Shown: positions 42,380 through 50,457 of the stretch, piece after piece
Position numbering within the stretch: position 1 is the stretch's first letter
Layout of the letters: each line of letters begins with the position of its first letter
NCBI GenBank assembly: GCA_027485835.1
Contig: JAIXQG010000001.1
Span: forward strand, 438,854 to 502,853
Direction of reading: 5' to 3'
Source of the DNA: Alphaproteobacteria bacterium
Lineage (GTDB): Bacteria > Pseudomonadota > Alphaproteobacteria > UBA2136 > UBA6156
DNA: 64,000 bases
Notes under the pieces: model-generated
The model's database searches: none
The model's input: only the letters and a program-made list of their open reading frames with translations
Told to the model about the DNA's origin: nothing
Position numbers and translations under genes: made by a program

Positions 42380-43594
42380 TTACTTTTTACGCGCGGCGAC
42401 CAGCTCTTCAAAGTACTTGTCGGCGTGGAAGGAGCTGCGGACGAGCGGCCCGCTGGCGACCATCAGGAAGCCTTTCATTTTGGCTTGGTGCTCGTAGTCG
42501 GCGAACATCTCGGGCGTCGCGTACTCCATGATGGGGTAGTGCTGCGGGCTGGGGCGCAGGTATTGGCCGATGGTGAGGAAGTCGACATCCGCCGCGCGGA
42601 GGTCGTCCATTACTTGCAGCACTTCATCGCGGGTTTCGCCCAGCCCCAGCATGAGGCCGGACTTGGTGAAGACGGGGTGGTTTACTTCCGCGGCGCGTTC
42701 CTTCACGCGTTGCAGCAGGCGCAGGCTGCCGAAGTAGCGGGCGCCCGGGCGCACGGTGCGGTAAAGGCGCGGCACGGTTTCTAGGTTGTGGTTGTACACG
42801 TCTGGCAGGGCGTCGGTGACGGTGTCGATGCTGTTTTCGGTACGGCGGAAGTCGGGTGTGAGAATTTCGACCGTGGTGGTGGGCGATTTGGCCTTGATGG
42901 CACGGATGCAATCGGCCCAGTGCTTGGCGCCGCCGTCGGGCAGGTCGTCGCGGTCGACGCTGGTGATGACCATGTGTTTCAGGCCGAGGTCTGCCGCCAT
43001 TTGGGCGAGGCTTTCCGGCTCGTGCGGGTTCACCTCGTTCGGTTTGCCGGTTTTGATGTTGCAGAAGGCGCAGCCGCGGGTGCAGGTGTCGCCGAGAATC
43101 ATGACGGTTAAGTGGCCGGAGGCCCAGCAGTCGCCGATGTTCGGGCAGGCTGCCTCTTCGCATACCGTGTGGAGTTTTTTGGCGCGGACGCGTTCGACGA
43201 GGTCGAAATACTTCGGGCTGGTTGGGGCGCGGACGCGTAGCCAATCCGGCTTGGCGGACATGTGGGCGATGCCGCCTTCCACGTTATTGGCACGGCCGCC
43301 GCCGCCGCGTAGGCCGGAAATGCGTTTGGTGGAGAGTTCCTTCAGCTTGGCGTCGCGGTAGGAGGGTTCCAGTTCCGAGGTCCCCTCGTCGTCGGTCAGC
43401 GGCGGGGCGCCGTCTCCCTTGGTGCGTGCGGGCATTGCGTTGGCGACGTTGCCCCAATTCAGCTCGGCCACGCCGTCGGTGGGGATGCCTGCTTGGGTCA
43501 GCTCGGCGCGCACAGCGTCGCGGTCGGCGCTGAGGGTGACCGGTCCGGACGGGATGATTTGCGGTTCCTCGGGGGCGGAAAATTCGATTTTCAT
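42380..43594 (-). CDS. lipA: lipoyl synthase with N-terminal extension
   Basis: 404 residues. The auxiliary cluster [12 protein letters not shown] (C145, C150, C156), the radical-SAM motif CTRGCAFC (C171, C175, C178) and the C-terminal RSSFHAD are all present. It inserts sulfur into octanoyl groups on E2 and H proteins. The family is usually about 320 residues; here 112 residues precede [13 protein letters not shown]. The start is only 3 nt after the previous stop, favouring the long form, but an internal ATG at 43261 could also be used. It lies in the pyruvate dehydrogenase neighbourhood that needs lipoate. Confidence 0.95.
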   Translation of the reverse strand: MKIEFSAPEEPQIIPSGPVTLSADRDAVRAELTQAGIPTDGVAELNWGNVANAMPARTKGDGAPPLTDDEGTSELEPSYRDAKLKELSTKRISGLRGGGGRANNVEGGIAHMSAKPDWLRVRAPTSPKYFDLVERVRAKKLHTVCEEAACPNIGDCWASGHLTVMILGDTCTRGCAFCNIKTGKPNEVNPHEPESLAQMAADLGLKHMVITSVDRDDLPDGGAKHWADCIRAIKAKSPTTTVEILTPDFRRTENSIDTVTDALPDVYNHNLETVPRLYRTVRPGARYFGSLRLLQRVKERAAEVNHPVFTKSGLMLGLGETRDEVLQVMDDLRAADVDFLTIGQYLRPSPQHYPIMEYATPEMFADYEHQAKMKGFLMVASGPLVRSSFHADKYFEELVAARKK

Positions 43595-43597
43595 GCT

Positions 43598-43987
43598 TTA
43601 CTCTTTGTCACGCTGGAGAAGCTCTTGCAAGTGGAGGATATGCAGGGCGAGTTGCGATTTGAAGCGCGCTTCTTCCGCCTTGTTGGCGGCGAAGAGCGCA
43701 AAAAGGATGGCAAGGAAGACGGGCAGCGCGATATCGAGATACGGCAGCAGCGGCAGAGCAGGCAGTTGCAGGCCGTAGCCCCCGCCCATGGCCACCAGTG
43801 CGGCGTAGGAGTTGTAGAGCATGACCAGACTGTAGCCGGACAGTGCGCCAAACGCGGCGTAGAGCACGATGGAACTGTTGGCGCGCCACACGGCACGGCG
43901 GGCGTAGGCCGCCAGCGCCTTGCTGTTAAGGCCGTGGGCCAGCGGGCGCTGGGTTGGGCCGGATGGGTTGCGACTGATGGTTTCCAT
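43598..43987 (-). CDS. two-helix membrane protein, unknown
   Basis: 129 residues. Two predicted membrane segments are near residues 38-65 (SSIVLYAAFGALSGYSLVMLY) and 76-100 (LPLLPYLDIALPVFLAILFALFA), with a basic N-terminus and a helical charged C-terminus (EEARFKSQLALHILHLQELL). No family is recognised. It is coupled to lipA: its stop lies 3 nt before the lipA ATG. It may be a small inner-membrane accessory of the operon; the function is unknown. Confidence 0.7.
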   Translation of the reverse strand: METISRNPSGPTQRPLAHGLNSKALAAYARRAVWRANSSIVLYAAFGALSGYSLVMLYNSYAALVAMGGGYGLQLPALPLLPYLDIALPVFLAILFALFAANKAEEARFKSQLALHILHLQELLQRDKE

Positions 43988-44068
43988 GAATAATTCCCCC
44001 TGTTCTCTGGAAGGTTAAGTTTAGCAGATTGCTAAGTTCCTTCTAGAGAGAGGCTTGCCTCCTACTTA

Positions 44069-44911
44069 CTAACCTTCAATAGAAGCTTCATTCTTGGCTA
44101 AGGTTGAAATGCCGTTTAAATGATAAACCAAGTAACCTAAGAGGTTTGCGATCGGCGTCATTTGTTCTTTAATTCTTGGTTCCTCAAATCGATCATGATT
44201 TATCGATTCAATAGCAAGTATTCCAAGAAACACTTTGTTTCGAATTCTTAATGTAGCGTACATATTACTACGCATACTCATAGCTGCTACCTCTTCGAGA
44301 GATAAACCATAAGTATTTAATTGATATTGATTATAGTCATTCGTATCAAGATTTAATGAGTTATCAAACCACCAGCCATGTTCCCATGCCTTTCCAATAC
44401 ATCCTTTATCAACAGGATATTGTTTTAATGAATTGATTTGAGCATACCGTGTATTTAAAGACCATCGACTGAGTACAAAAAACGAATTTGTCGATTTTTG
44501 ATATGCAAACAGTGTAATTCTATCAATTTTTAAATCTTGTTCTTCAAAACTTAGTTCTTTCCCTAAATTCTCTAGAAGGCTATCGATTGAGTTTTGAATA
44601 TTTCTTCCCTGGCGAACCGCTAGGCTATTAACCTTTGAATATTTATCATTAATCGTTTTTAATCTGCCTTCAATTAGCCCTCTAGATTCTTTATATTTTA
44701 CTTCACAAACTCTAAGAACAAATTTAAAAACTGCAAGACCAATACAGAGAAAAACTATAATAGCATTAATCTCACCAAAATTTACTTTTTCTTCCGAAGT
44801 ATAATAGTTTTCGATAATAATACTGGCATAGATAGTTGAACAATACAGCAAAAGATCGAGAGTTGGGCTGACCCAACGACTTTCGATTATTTTGGTATCA
44901 AATTTAATCAT
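44069..44911 (-). CDS. membrane-anchored GAF-like sensor protein in an AT-rich cassette
   Basis: 280 residues. Two hydrophobic helices (about residues 17-35 and 47-68) are followed by a helical linker and a C-terminal region from residue 125 that looks like a GAF domain: DRITLFAYQKSTNSFFVLSR, YPVDKGCIGKAWEHGWW, RNKVFLGILAIES. The base composition is far more AT-rich than the flanking genes, with many AAA/ATT/TTA codons. Its ATG overlaps the stop of the 79-residue gene. Likely a horizontally acquired membrane sensor or effector; a ligand-gated toxic or defence role is possible but unproven. Confidence 0.7.
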   Translation of the reverse strand: MIKFDTKIIESRWVSPTLDLLLYCSTIYASIIIENYYTSEEKVNFGEINAIIVFLCIGLAVFKFVLRVCEVKYKESRGLIEGRLKTINDKYSKVNSLAVRQGRNIQNSIDSLLENLGKELSFEEQDLKIDRITLFAYQKSTNSFFVLSRWSLNTRYAQINSLKQYPVDKGCIGKAWEHGWWFDNSLNLDTNDYNQYQLNTYGLSLEEVAAMSMRSNMYATLRIRNKVFLGILAIESINHDRFEEPRIKEQMTPIANLLGYLVYHLNGISTLAKNEASIEG

Positions 44912-45150
44912 TAATTAGATTTTAGCAAACCTTTTGGGTCCGTGTACTTCGCTTTAAAGCCAGACTCTGAATCCATATCTATGAGAACTTTAATAGAGCT
45001 TAAATCTGCATTCGGAGTGGCTTTTTTAGCTAAAGTTTGTTCTACATACCCTCTAAAATCTTCGACCAAGAATAATTCTGTTCTTTCAATAAGTGAGCTT
45101 AACTCATTTATTGTATACTCTTTACCCTTAAATCTAAATATAAATTCCAT
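44911..45150 (-). CDS. small acidic protein of the AT-rich cassette
   Basis: 79 residues: an opening strand MEFIFRFKGKEYTI, an amphipathic helix NELSSLIERTELFLVEDFRG, then a mixed C-terminus. No family is recognised. It shares a base with the start of the GAF-like gene, so the two are translationally coupled. The base composition is as AT-rich as its partner. It might be a regulator, antidote or partner of the membrane protein. No ribosome site is obvious. Confidence 0.65.
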   Translation of the reverse strand: MEFIFRFKGKEYTINELSSLIERTELFLVEDFRGYVEQTLAKKATPNADLSSIKVLIDMDSESGFKAKYTDPKGLLKSN

Positions 45151-45182
45151 GATCGAACTCTACGCCAAAGTAATCACAAGAT

Positions 45183-46571
45183 CTAGCCATTCAAAGCACG
45201 GCCTTCACTGGCGAGGACGGATTCGGCGATCATTTCGCTGAGGGTCGGGTGCGGCAGGCAGGCGTGGATGAAGTCGGCTTCCACGGCTTCCATACTGCGG
45301 CCGAGCACGAAGGTGCTGATCATTTCGGTCGCTTCCGTCCCGATGATGTGGGCGCCGAGGAGTTCGCCGGTTTTGGCATCGAAGATGGTTTTGACCATGC
45401 CGTTCGGTTCGCCCAGTGCCAGCGCCTTACCGTTGGCGGTGTAGGGGTAGCGGCCGATCTTCACTTCGCGGCCTGCGGCTTTGCAGGCTCGCTCTGTCAG
45501 CCCCGTGCTACCCACTTGCGGGGTGCAGTAGGTGCAGCCGGGAATGTTGTCGTAGCGCATCGGGTGCGGGGCGTGGGCCAGTTTGCCGGCCTTGTGGGCG
45601 ATGGATTCGGCGCAGATGACACCTTCGTGGCTGGCCACGTGGGCAAGCCACGGGGCGCCGATGACGTCGCCGATGGCGTAGATGTTGGGGACGCTGGTGC
45701 GGTACATATTATCTACCTTAATGGCGCCTTTCTCCGGGAAGATTTTGAGTTCTTCCAGCCCCAGATTTTCGACGTTGCCGGTAACGCCGATGGCGAGAAT
45801 GGCGCGGTCGAAGCTGCGGGCTTGGCCGTTGATGGTGGCTTCGGCGCCGTTCTTACCGGCCTTCAGGCCTTCGACTTTGGCTTTCAGCTCGATGGTGATG
45901 CCGTCTTTTTCCAGTTCCTTTTTCAGCATGCCTGAGATTTCTTCGTCTTCGGCGGGGCAGACGCGGTCTTGGGCTTCCACAATCGTCACTTGGGTGCCGA
46001 GGGCGTTGTAGAAGCTGGCGAATTCTACCCCAATGGCCCCTGCCCCGATGACCAGCAGGGTTTTAGGCAATTCGGCAGGCACCATGGCTTCTTTGGCGGT
46101 CCAGATGAATTTGCCGTCGGCCTCTAACACACCCTTGATTTGCTTGGCGCGGGCGCCGGTGGCGACGATAGCGCTGCCGAAAGTTACCGTTTCGCCGGAG
46201 ACATCGAGGGTTTTATCGGACGTGAATTTGGCGGTGCCTTTGATGACTTCGATCTTGTTCTTTTTCATCAGGAACTCGACGCCCTTGGAGAGCTTGGCGG
46301 AGACATCGCGGCTGCGGGCGATGACTTTGGAGAAGTCGAAGCCCTTGGATTCGGCCAGAATACCGAACTCGGCAGCGTGTTTGATAGTGCGCTGAACCTC
46401 GGCAGCCTTGAGCAGCGCCTTGGTGGGGATGCAGCCCCAGTTGAGGCAGACGCCGCCCAAGGCATCGCGCTCAATCACTGCCGTTTTAAGGCCCAGTTGG
46501 GCGGCGCGGATGGCGGCTACGTAACCGCCGGGGCCGGCGCCGATGACTACTACGTCGAAGGATTTGGACAT
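45183..46571 (-). CDS. lpd: dihydrolipoyl dehydrogenase (E3)
   Basis: 462 residues. FAD-binding VIGAGPGGYVAAIRAAQLG, the redox disulfide GGVCLNWGCIPTKALL, the NAD fold LLVIGAGAIGVEFASFY, and the C-terminal FIHACLPHPTLSEMI with the catalytic His-Glu pair. It reoxidises dihydrolipoamide of the pyruvate dehydrogenase complex. AGGAG lies 8 nt before the ATG. It follows a Nudix gene and pdhC in the operon; the AT-rich cassette begins just after its stop. A GGGCAGGGG motif is encoded at I-G-A-G-A. Confidence 0.97.
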   Translation of the reverse strand: MSKSFDVVVIGAGPGGYVAAIRAAQLGLKTAVIERDALGGVCLNWGCIPTKALLKAAEVQRTIKHAAEFGILAESKGFDFSKVIARSRDVSAKLSKGVEFLMKKNKIEVIKGTAKFTSDKTLDVSGETVTFGSAIVATGARAKQIKGVLEADGKFIWTAKEAMVPAELPKTLLVIGAGAIGVEFASFYNALGTQVTIVEAQDRVCPAEDEEISGMLKKELEKDGITIELKAKVEGLKAGKNGAEATINGQARSFDRAILAIGVTGNVENLGLEELKIFPEKGAIKVDNMYRTSVPNIYAIGDVIGAPWLAHVASHEGVICAESIAHKAGKLAHAPHPMRYDNIPGCTYCTPQVGSTGLTERACKAAGREVKIGRYPYTANGKALALGEPNGMVKTIFDAKTGELLGAHIIGTEATEMISTFVLGRSMEAVEADFIHACLPHPTLSEMIAESVLASEGRALNG

Positions 46572-46583
46572 ATTCAGGACTCC

Positions 46584-47132
46584 TTATTTGGTCGCTTTAA
46601 GAAACAGTTTGAGGCTTTGCGCGAAGCTGGGCGAAAGCAGGTACGGGTAGCGCTTGAGCAGGTATTCGGCTTCGTCGCGGTTCATGTAGTCGATCGCGTC
46701 GGCTTCTTCTTCCCAGCCCTTGACCTCGCCATTGTAGACACCTGCAAAGAGCTGGCCGTTGGCGGTTTTGGTGCTGAAGGTGCCCATCAGCTTGAGCTTG
46801 ATTTTACGGCTGATGCCAAGCTCTTCCTTCAGCTCGCGGTGGGCGGCGTCTTCGTAGCTTTCGCCCACATTCAGGGCGCCTGCGGCGCTAGAGGTGAAGG
46901 TGCGCGGCGAAATGCTGCGTGTGGATTTCCGCCATTGCACCAGAATGGTGTCGTCGTCGTTCACCAACAGAACGTGGACGATGCGGTAGCGCTTGCCGTT
47001 CGCATCGGCTTCCTTGCGCTCCATGGTGCCCAGCACGTTATCGTCTTTATCGACGATTTCGACCATTTCCGGTGCAGGGGCTTTGGCTTTTTTCGGCGCG
47101 GCGGTTTCCGGCTTCTTTTTAGAACTCGTCAT
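46584..47132 (-). CDS. Nudix hydrolase, IDI/YfcD-like
   Basis: 182 residues. After a Lys/Pro/Ala-rich N-terminus (25 residues), EMVEIVDKDDNVLGTMERKE and YRIVHVLLVNDDDTILVQWR resemble isopentenyl-diphosphate-isomerase-type Nudix proteins. The Nudix box GALNVGESYEDAAHRELKEE followed by LGI is intact. The substrate is unknown. It lies between pdhC (5 nt upstream) and lpd (12 nt downstream), hence co-transcribed with the pyruvate dehydrogenase complex. Confidence 0.88.
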   Translation of the reverse strand: MTSSKKKPETAAPKKAKAPAPEMVEIVDKDDNVLGTMERKEADANGKRYRIVHVLLVNDDDTILVQWRKSTRSISPRTFTSSAAGALNVGESYEDAAHRELKEELGISRKIKLKLMGTFSTKTANGQLFAGVYNGEVKGWEEEADAIDYMNRDEAEYLLKRYPYLLSPSFAQSLKLFLKATK

Positions 47133-47137
47133 AATAC

Positions 47138-48433
47138 TTACATCACCAGCACAACGGGGGTTTCGAGGTAGTGCTTGATGCGGCCGAGCAGTTCGGCGCC
47201 CAAGGCCCCGTCGATGACGCGGTGGTCGACACTAAGGGTCATCTTCATGACGCTGGCGACGTCGATTCCGCCGTCGGTCACCACGGCGCGCTCGGTGGCC
47301 GCACCGCAGGCCAAAATGGCGGCTTGCGGCGGGTTGATGATGGCGGAGAAGTCATCGACCCCGTACATACCAAGGTTGGAGAGGCTGAAGGAGCCGCCTT
47401 CGTATTGCTCCGGCTTCAGTTTACCGGCGCGGGCGTCGGACGCCAGTTGCTTCACTTCGGCGCTGATGGAGACCAGCGATTTTTGGTCGGCGTTGGCGAC
47501 GACGGGAGTGATAAGGCCGCCGTCGATGCTGACAGCGACGGAGATGTCGACGTTACCGAATTGTACGACGCTGTCGACGTTCCAGGCGGCGTTGGCGGCG
47601 GGGAAGTCCTTCAGGGCAAGCGCCGAGGCTTTAAGGATGAAGTCGTTCACCGAAACCTTGATTTTCTGGCTCTCGAGGTGCGCGTTGAGCTGCGTGCGGA
47701 CGGACATGAGGGCGTTCATGTTGACCTCGGCCGAGAGGTAGAAATGCGGCACGGTTTGCTTGCTGGCGGTCAGGCGGCTAGCGATGGTTTTGCGCATAGG
47801 GGTGAGCTTGATGACGCTATCCGCCATGCGGGTGATGGGACGGCCTGCGCCTGCGGTGCGGCCCCCGGTGAGAACGTCTTGCGCGACCACTCGGCCATTG
47901 GGGCCGGTGCCGATAACGGTGGAGATATCGACATTCTGTTGCTCGGCCAAGCGGCGGGCCAGCGGGCTGGCCTTGGTGCGGCCGCCAGTGCTGTGGCTGG
48001 CGGCTGCGGGTGCTGCGGTGGCGCCGGTGGTATTGATTTTCGGCAGTACGGCTGCGGCCATAGGCGCTGCGGCGACCGGTGCCGGTGGGGCGGCAACCGG
48101 AGCAACGGATTCCGCCGCTGGAGCCGCGGCGGCGGGGGCAGCTTCGGCCTTTTTAGCCTTACTGGTGGGGGTGTAGTCGGCGGCAACGGATTCGTCCTTA
48201 CCCCGCAGTACGGCGATGGGCGAGCCTACCAGCAGGTCGGCACCGATTTCACCGATGATTTTGTGGAGAATGCCGTCGTCGGAGGCTTCCACTTCCATGG
48301 TGGCCTTGTCGGTTTCCACTTCGGCAATTACGTCTCCGGCGCTGATTTTATCGCCTTCGGCCTTGGTCCAACGGGCCAAGCGGCCCTCGGTCATGGTGGG
48401 GCTAAGTTGGGGCATCAGGATGTCGATGGGCAT
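47138..48433 (-). CDS. pdhC: pyruvate dehydrogenase E2, dihydrolipoyl acetyltransferase
   Basis: 431 residues. One lipoyl domain with the modified Lys in VETDKATMEVEA, an Ala/Pro-rich linker, a peripheral-subunit-binding domain (TKASPLARRLAEQQNVDI) and the catalytic domain ending SVDHRVIDGALGAELLGRI (H-x-x-x-D-G). It transfers acetyl from lipoyl to CoA in the complex core. GAGGAG lies before the ATG. It is separated from pdhB by two Nudix genes. Confidence 0.96.
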   Translation of the reverse strand: MPIDILMPQLSPTMTEGRLARWTKAEGDKISAGDVIAEVETDKATMEVEASDDGILHKIIGEIGADLLVGSPIAVLRGKDESVAADYTPTSKAKKAEAAPAAAAPAAESVAPVAAPPAPVAAAPMAAAVLPKINTTGATAAPAAASHSTGGRTKASPLARRLAEQQNVDISTVIGTGPNGRVVAQDVLTGGRTAGAGRPITRMADSVIKLTPMRKTIASRLTASKQTVPHFYLSAEVNMNALMSVRTQLNAHLESQKIKVSVNDFILKASALALKDFPAANAAWNVDSVVQFGNVDISVAVSIDGGLITPVVANADQKSLVSISAEVKQLASDARAGKLKPEQYEGGSFSLSNLGMYGVDDFSAIINPPQAAILACGAATERAVVTDGGIDVASVMKMTLSVDHRVIDGALGAELLGRIKHYLETPVVLVM

Positions 48434-48458
48434 GGTTTTTCTCCTCTAAAACTACGGT

Positions 48459-48953
48459 TTACTTAATTTGAAATTCTTCGGTTTCTAGCCAGTTTTCGTA
48501 CATTTCCATGGCGGTGCAGCCTTTACCACCGCTTTGGATGACAATGTTCACGACGTCTTCCGGCTCTACCCATTTAAACTCGGTATGTTCGTCGTCGGCG
48601 TGGGGAGTTCCCTCCTCTAGCAACGCGACAAAGACGAAAGATGGAGACTGGATTTCATCACCATTAGGGTAACGGGTGTGGGTCAGTTTGGGGTCGGTGA
48701 TCACACCAATCATGCTGAGGTCGGTGATTTTGAGGCCGACTTCTTCCAGTACTTCGCGACGGGCGGCAGCTTCGGCACTGTCGCCGAGCTCAAAGTGGCC
48801 GCCGACGATGTTCCAGTGGCCGTTATCTATGCGTTTGCCCATCCAGACCAAACCATCATTATTCATGGCGATAACGCTAACGCCCGCCCAAACCAGCGGA
48901 CCGTTGCCCCACTTTTGGCGGACTTTCCAGATATCGGACCCTATGAATGCCAT
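48459..48953 (-). CDS. Nudix hydrolase, first-paralogue of a pair
   Basis: 164 residues. The Nudix box GGHFELGDSAEAAARREVLE followed by EVGL lies near residues 52-76, with the EE and R present. The opening WKVRQKWGNGPLVWAGVSVI is shared in outline with its neighbour at 48953, indicating a tandem duplication. It belongs to the MutT/GDP-mannose-hydrolase-like group by its GGHFE motif. The ATG overlaps the neighbour's stop (TAATG). It lies between pdhB and pdhC in the operon. Confidence 0.87.
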   Translation of the reverse strand: MAFIGSDIWKVRQKWGNGPLVWAGVSVIAMNNDGLVWMGKRIDNGHWNIVGGHFELGDSAEAAARREVLEEVGLKITDLSMIGVITDPKLTHTRYPNGDEIQSPSFVFVALLEEGTPHADDEHTEFKWVEPEDVVNIVIQSGGKGCTAMEMYENWLETEEFQIK

Positions 48954-49447
48954 TAACTCACCTGTACTTTGCCGGTTTGGAGGAAGGCTTTGAGAAGCGG
49001 TACGGCGTGCACGAAATCGCTTTTTAGCGGCGATGGCAGGTCGTCGAAACTGAACAGGCCGAATTCGGTATGTTCTTCGTCTTCGCCGTTGGAAAGGGTT
49101 CCGGAATGAGTGGTGTAAAAGACATGATTTAGAATCTGCACTTCATCGCCATTCGGGTAAGTGTAACCCATTTGCTCGGGAGTGCTGTGCACACCGATAT
49201 ACGTCCAGTCGGCGGCAGTGGTACGCAGGCCCAATTCTTCGTGGGTTTCTTTAAGCACCGTGTCCATCACGCTGTCACCGATTTCTACCGAGCCGCCGAA
49301 GTAGGCCCATTCTCCGCCTGCGGCACGTTTGCCGAGCCAGACCTTGCCTTCAGGGCTCAGCACAAACAGCCCTACCCCCGCCACCAAAAGGCGCTGGCTG
49401 CCCAGCGCTTGGCGGAGTTTCCAGACGTAGCTGCCGACGAAACCCAC
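48953..49447 (-). CDS. Nudix hydrolase, second paralogue of the pair
   Basis: 164 residues with a GTG start 3 nt after the pdhB stop. The Nudix box GGSVEIGDSVMDTVLKETHE followed by ELGL keeps both glutamates; the conserved Arg is Lys. It shares the N-terminal pattern VWKLRQALGSQRLLVAGVGL and the C-terminal hallmark EEHTEFGLFSFDDLP with its neighbour's DEHTEFKWVEPEDV. Probably a duplicated nucleotide-sugar hydrolase. It is translated together with pdhB by coupling. Confidence 0.86.
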   Translation of the reverse strand: MGFVGSYVWKLRQALGSQRLLVAGVGLFVLSPEGKVWLGKRAAGGEWAYFGGSVEIGDSVMDTVLKETHEELGLRTTAADWTYIGVHSTPEQMGYTYPNGDEVQILNHVFYTTHSGTLSNGEDEEHTEFGLFSFDDLPSPLKSDFVHAVPLLKAFLQTGKVQVS

Positions 49448-49450
49448 GAA

Positions 49451-50431
49451 TTACTTGCCCAGAACCTTGCGGATTTCGCGGCAGATGTCGTCTACCTGCG
49501 GCACGCAGAGGGTTTCTAGGTTACTGGCGTAGGGCAGCGGCACGGGCAGTTGGCTCATGCGTACCACCGGTGCGTCCAGTTCGTCCCAGCAGTTGTCGGA
49601 GATGACGGCCATCACCTCGGCGCCCACACCGGCGGCGGCCCAGTTTTCTTCCAGCACCACGGCCTTGTGGGTTTTGGAGACGGATTTGACGATGGTGTCG
49701 GTATCCAGCGGGCGCAGGCTGCGAAGGTCAATCACCTCAACGCTGATGCCTTCTTTTTGCAAAATTTGGGCGGCTTCCAGGGCTTTGACGGCCATCATCG
49801 AGTAGGCGATGAGGGTGATGTCGGAGCCTTCCTTAGCAACATGCGCCTTGCCAATGGGCAGGGTAAAGTTGTCGTCTTCGGGTACTTCGGCGCTCAGGCC
49901 GTACAGCACTTCGTGCTCGAGGCACACTACCGGCGCGTTGTCGCGGATGGCGGCTTTGAGGAGGCCTTTGGCGTCGTGCGCGTTGGAGGGGGCGATGACC
50001 TTGAGGCCCGGGATGTTCATGTACCAGCTGGCGAAGTCTTGGCTGTGCTGGGCGGCGACGTGTGCGGCCACACCATTCAAGCCGCGGAAGACCATGGGTG
50101 ACGTGACCTTACCGCCGGACATGTAATAGGTTTTGGCGGCGGAGTTGATGATGTGGTCGGTGGCCAGCAGGGCGAAGTTCCAAGTCATGTACTCGACAAT
50201 CGGGCGCAGGCCGGACATGGCGGCACCGACGGCGATGCCGGTGAAGCCGAGCTCGGCGATGGGAGTGTCGATCACGCGTTGCGGGCCGAACTCTTGCACC
50301 ATGCCTTGGCTGCACTTATAGGCGCCTTGGTAATCGGCCACTTCTTCGCCCATGAGAAACACGCGCTCGTCGCGGCGCATTTCTTCGGACATCGCATCGC
50401 GGATTGCTTCGCGGTAGGTGATTTGAGCCAT
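49451..50431 (-). CDS. pdhB: pyruvate dehydrogenase E1 component, beta subunit
   Basis: 326 residues beginning MAQITYREAIRDAMSEEMRR. Conserved EEVADYQGAYKCSQGM, DTPIAELGFTGIAVGAA and the C-terminal MSQLPVPLPYASNLE identify the transketolase-type beta subunit. With PdhA it forms the thiamine-diphosphate E1 that decarboxylates pyruvate. No N-terminal lipoyl domain is present, unlike in some alphaproteobacteria. GAAGGA precedes the ATG. The reverse-oriented GGGCAGGG copy lies here. Confidence 0.96.
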   Translation of the reverse strand: MAQITYREAIRDAMSEEMRRDERVFLMGEEVADYQGAYKCSQGMVQEFGPQRVIDTPIAELGFTGIAVGAAMSGLRPIVEYMTWNFALLATDHIINSAAKTYYMSGGKVTSPMVFRGLNGVAAHVAAQHSQDFASWYMNIPGLKVIAPSNAHDAKGLLKAAIRDNAPVVCLEHEVLYGLSAEVPEDDNFTLPIGKAHVAKEGSDITLIAYSMMAVKALEAAQILQKEGISVEVIDLRSLRPLDTDTIVKSVSKTHKAVVLEENWAAAGVGAEVMAVISDNCWDELDAPVVRMSQLPVPLPYASNLETLCVPQVDDICREIRKVLGK

Positions 50432-50457
50432 ACTATTTTTCCTTCAAACGCTTAAAA

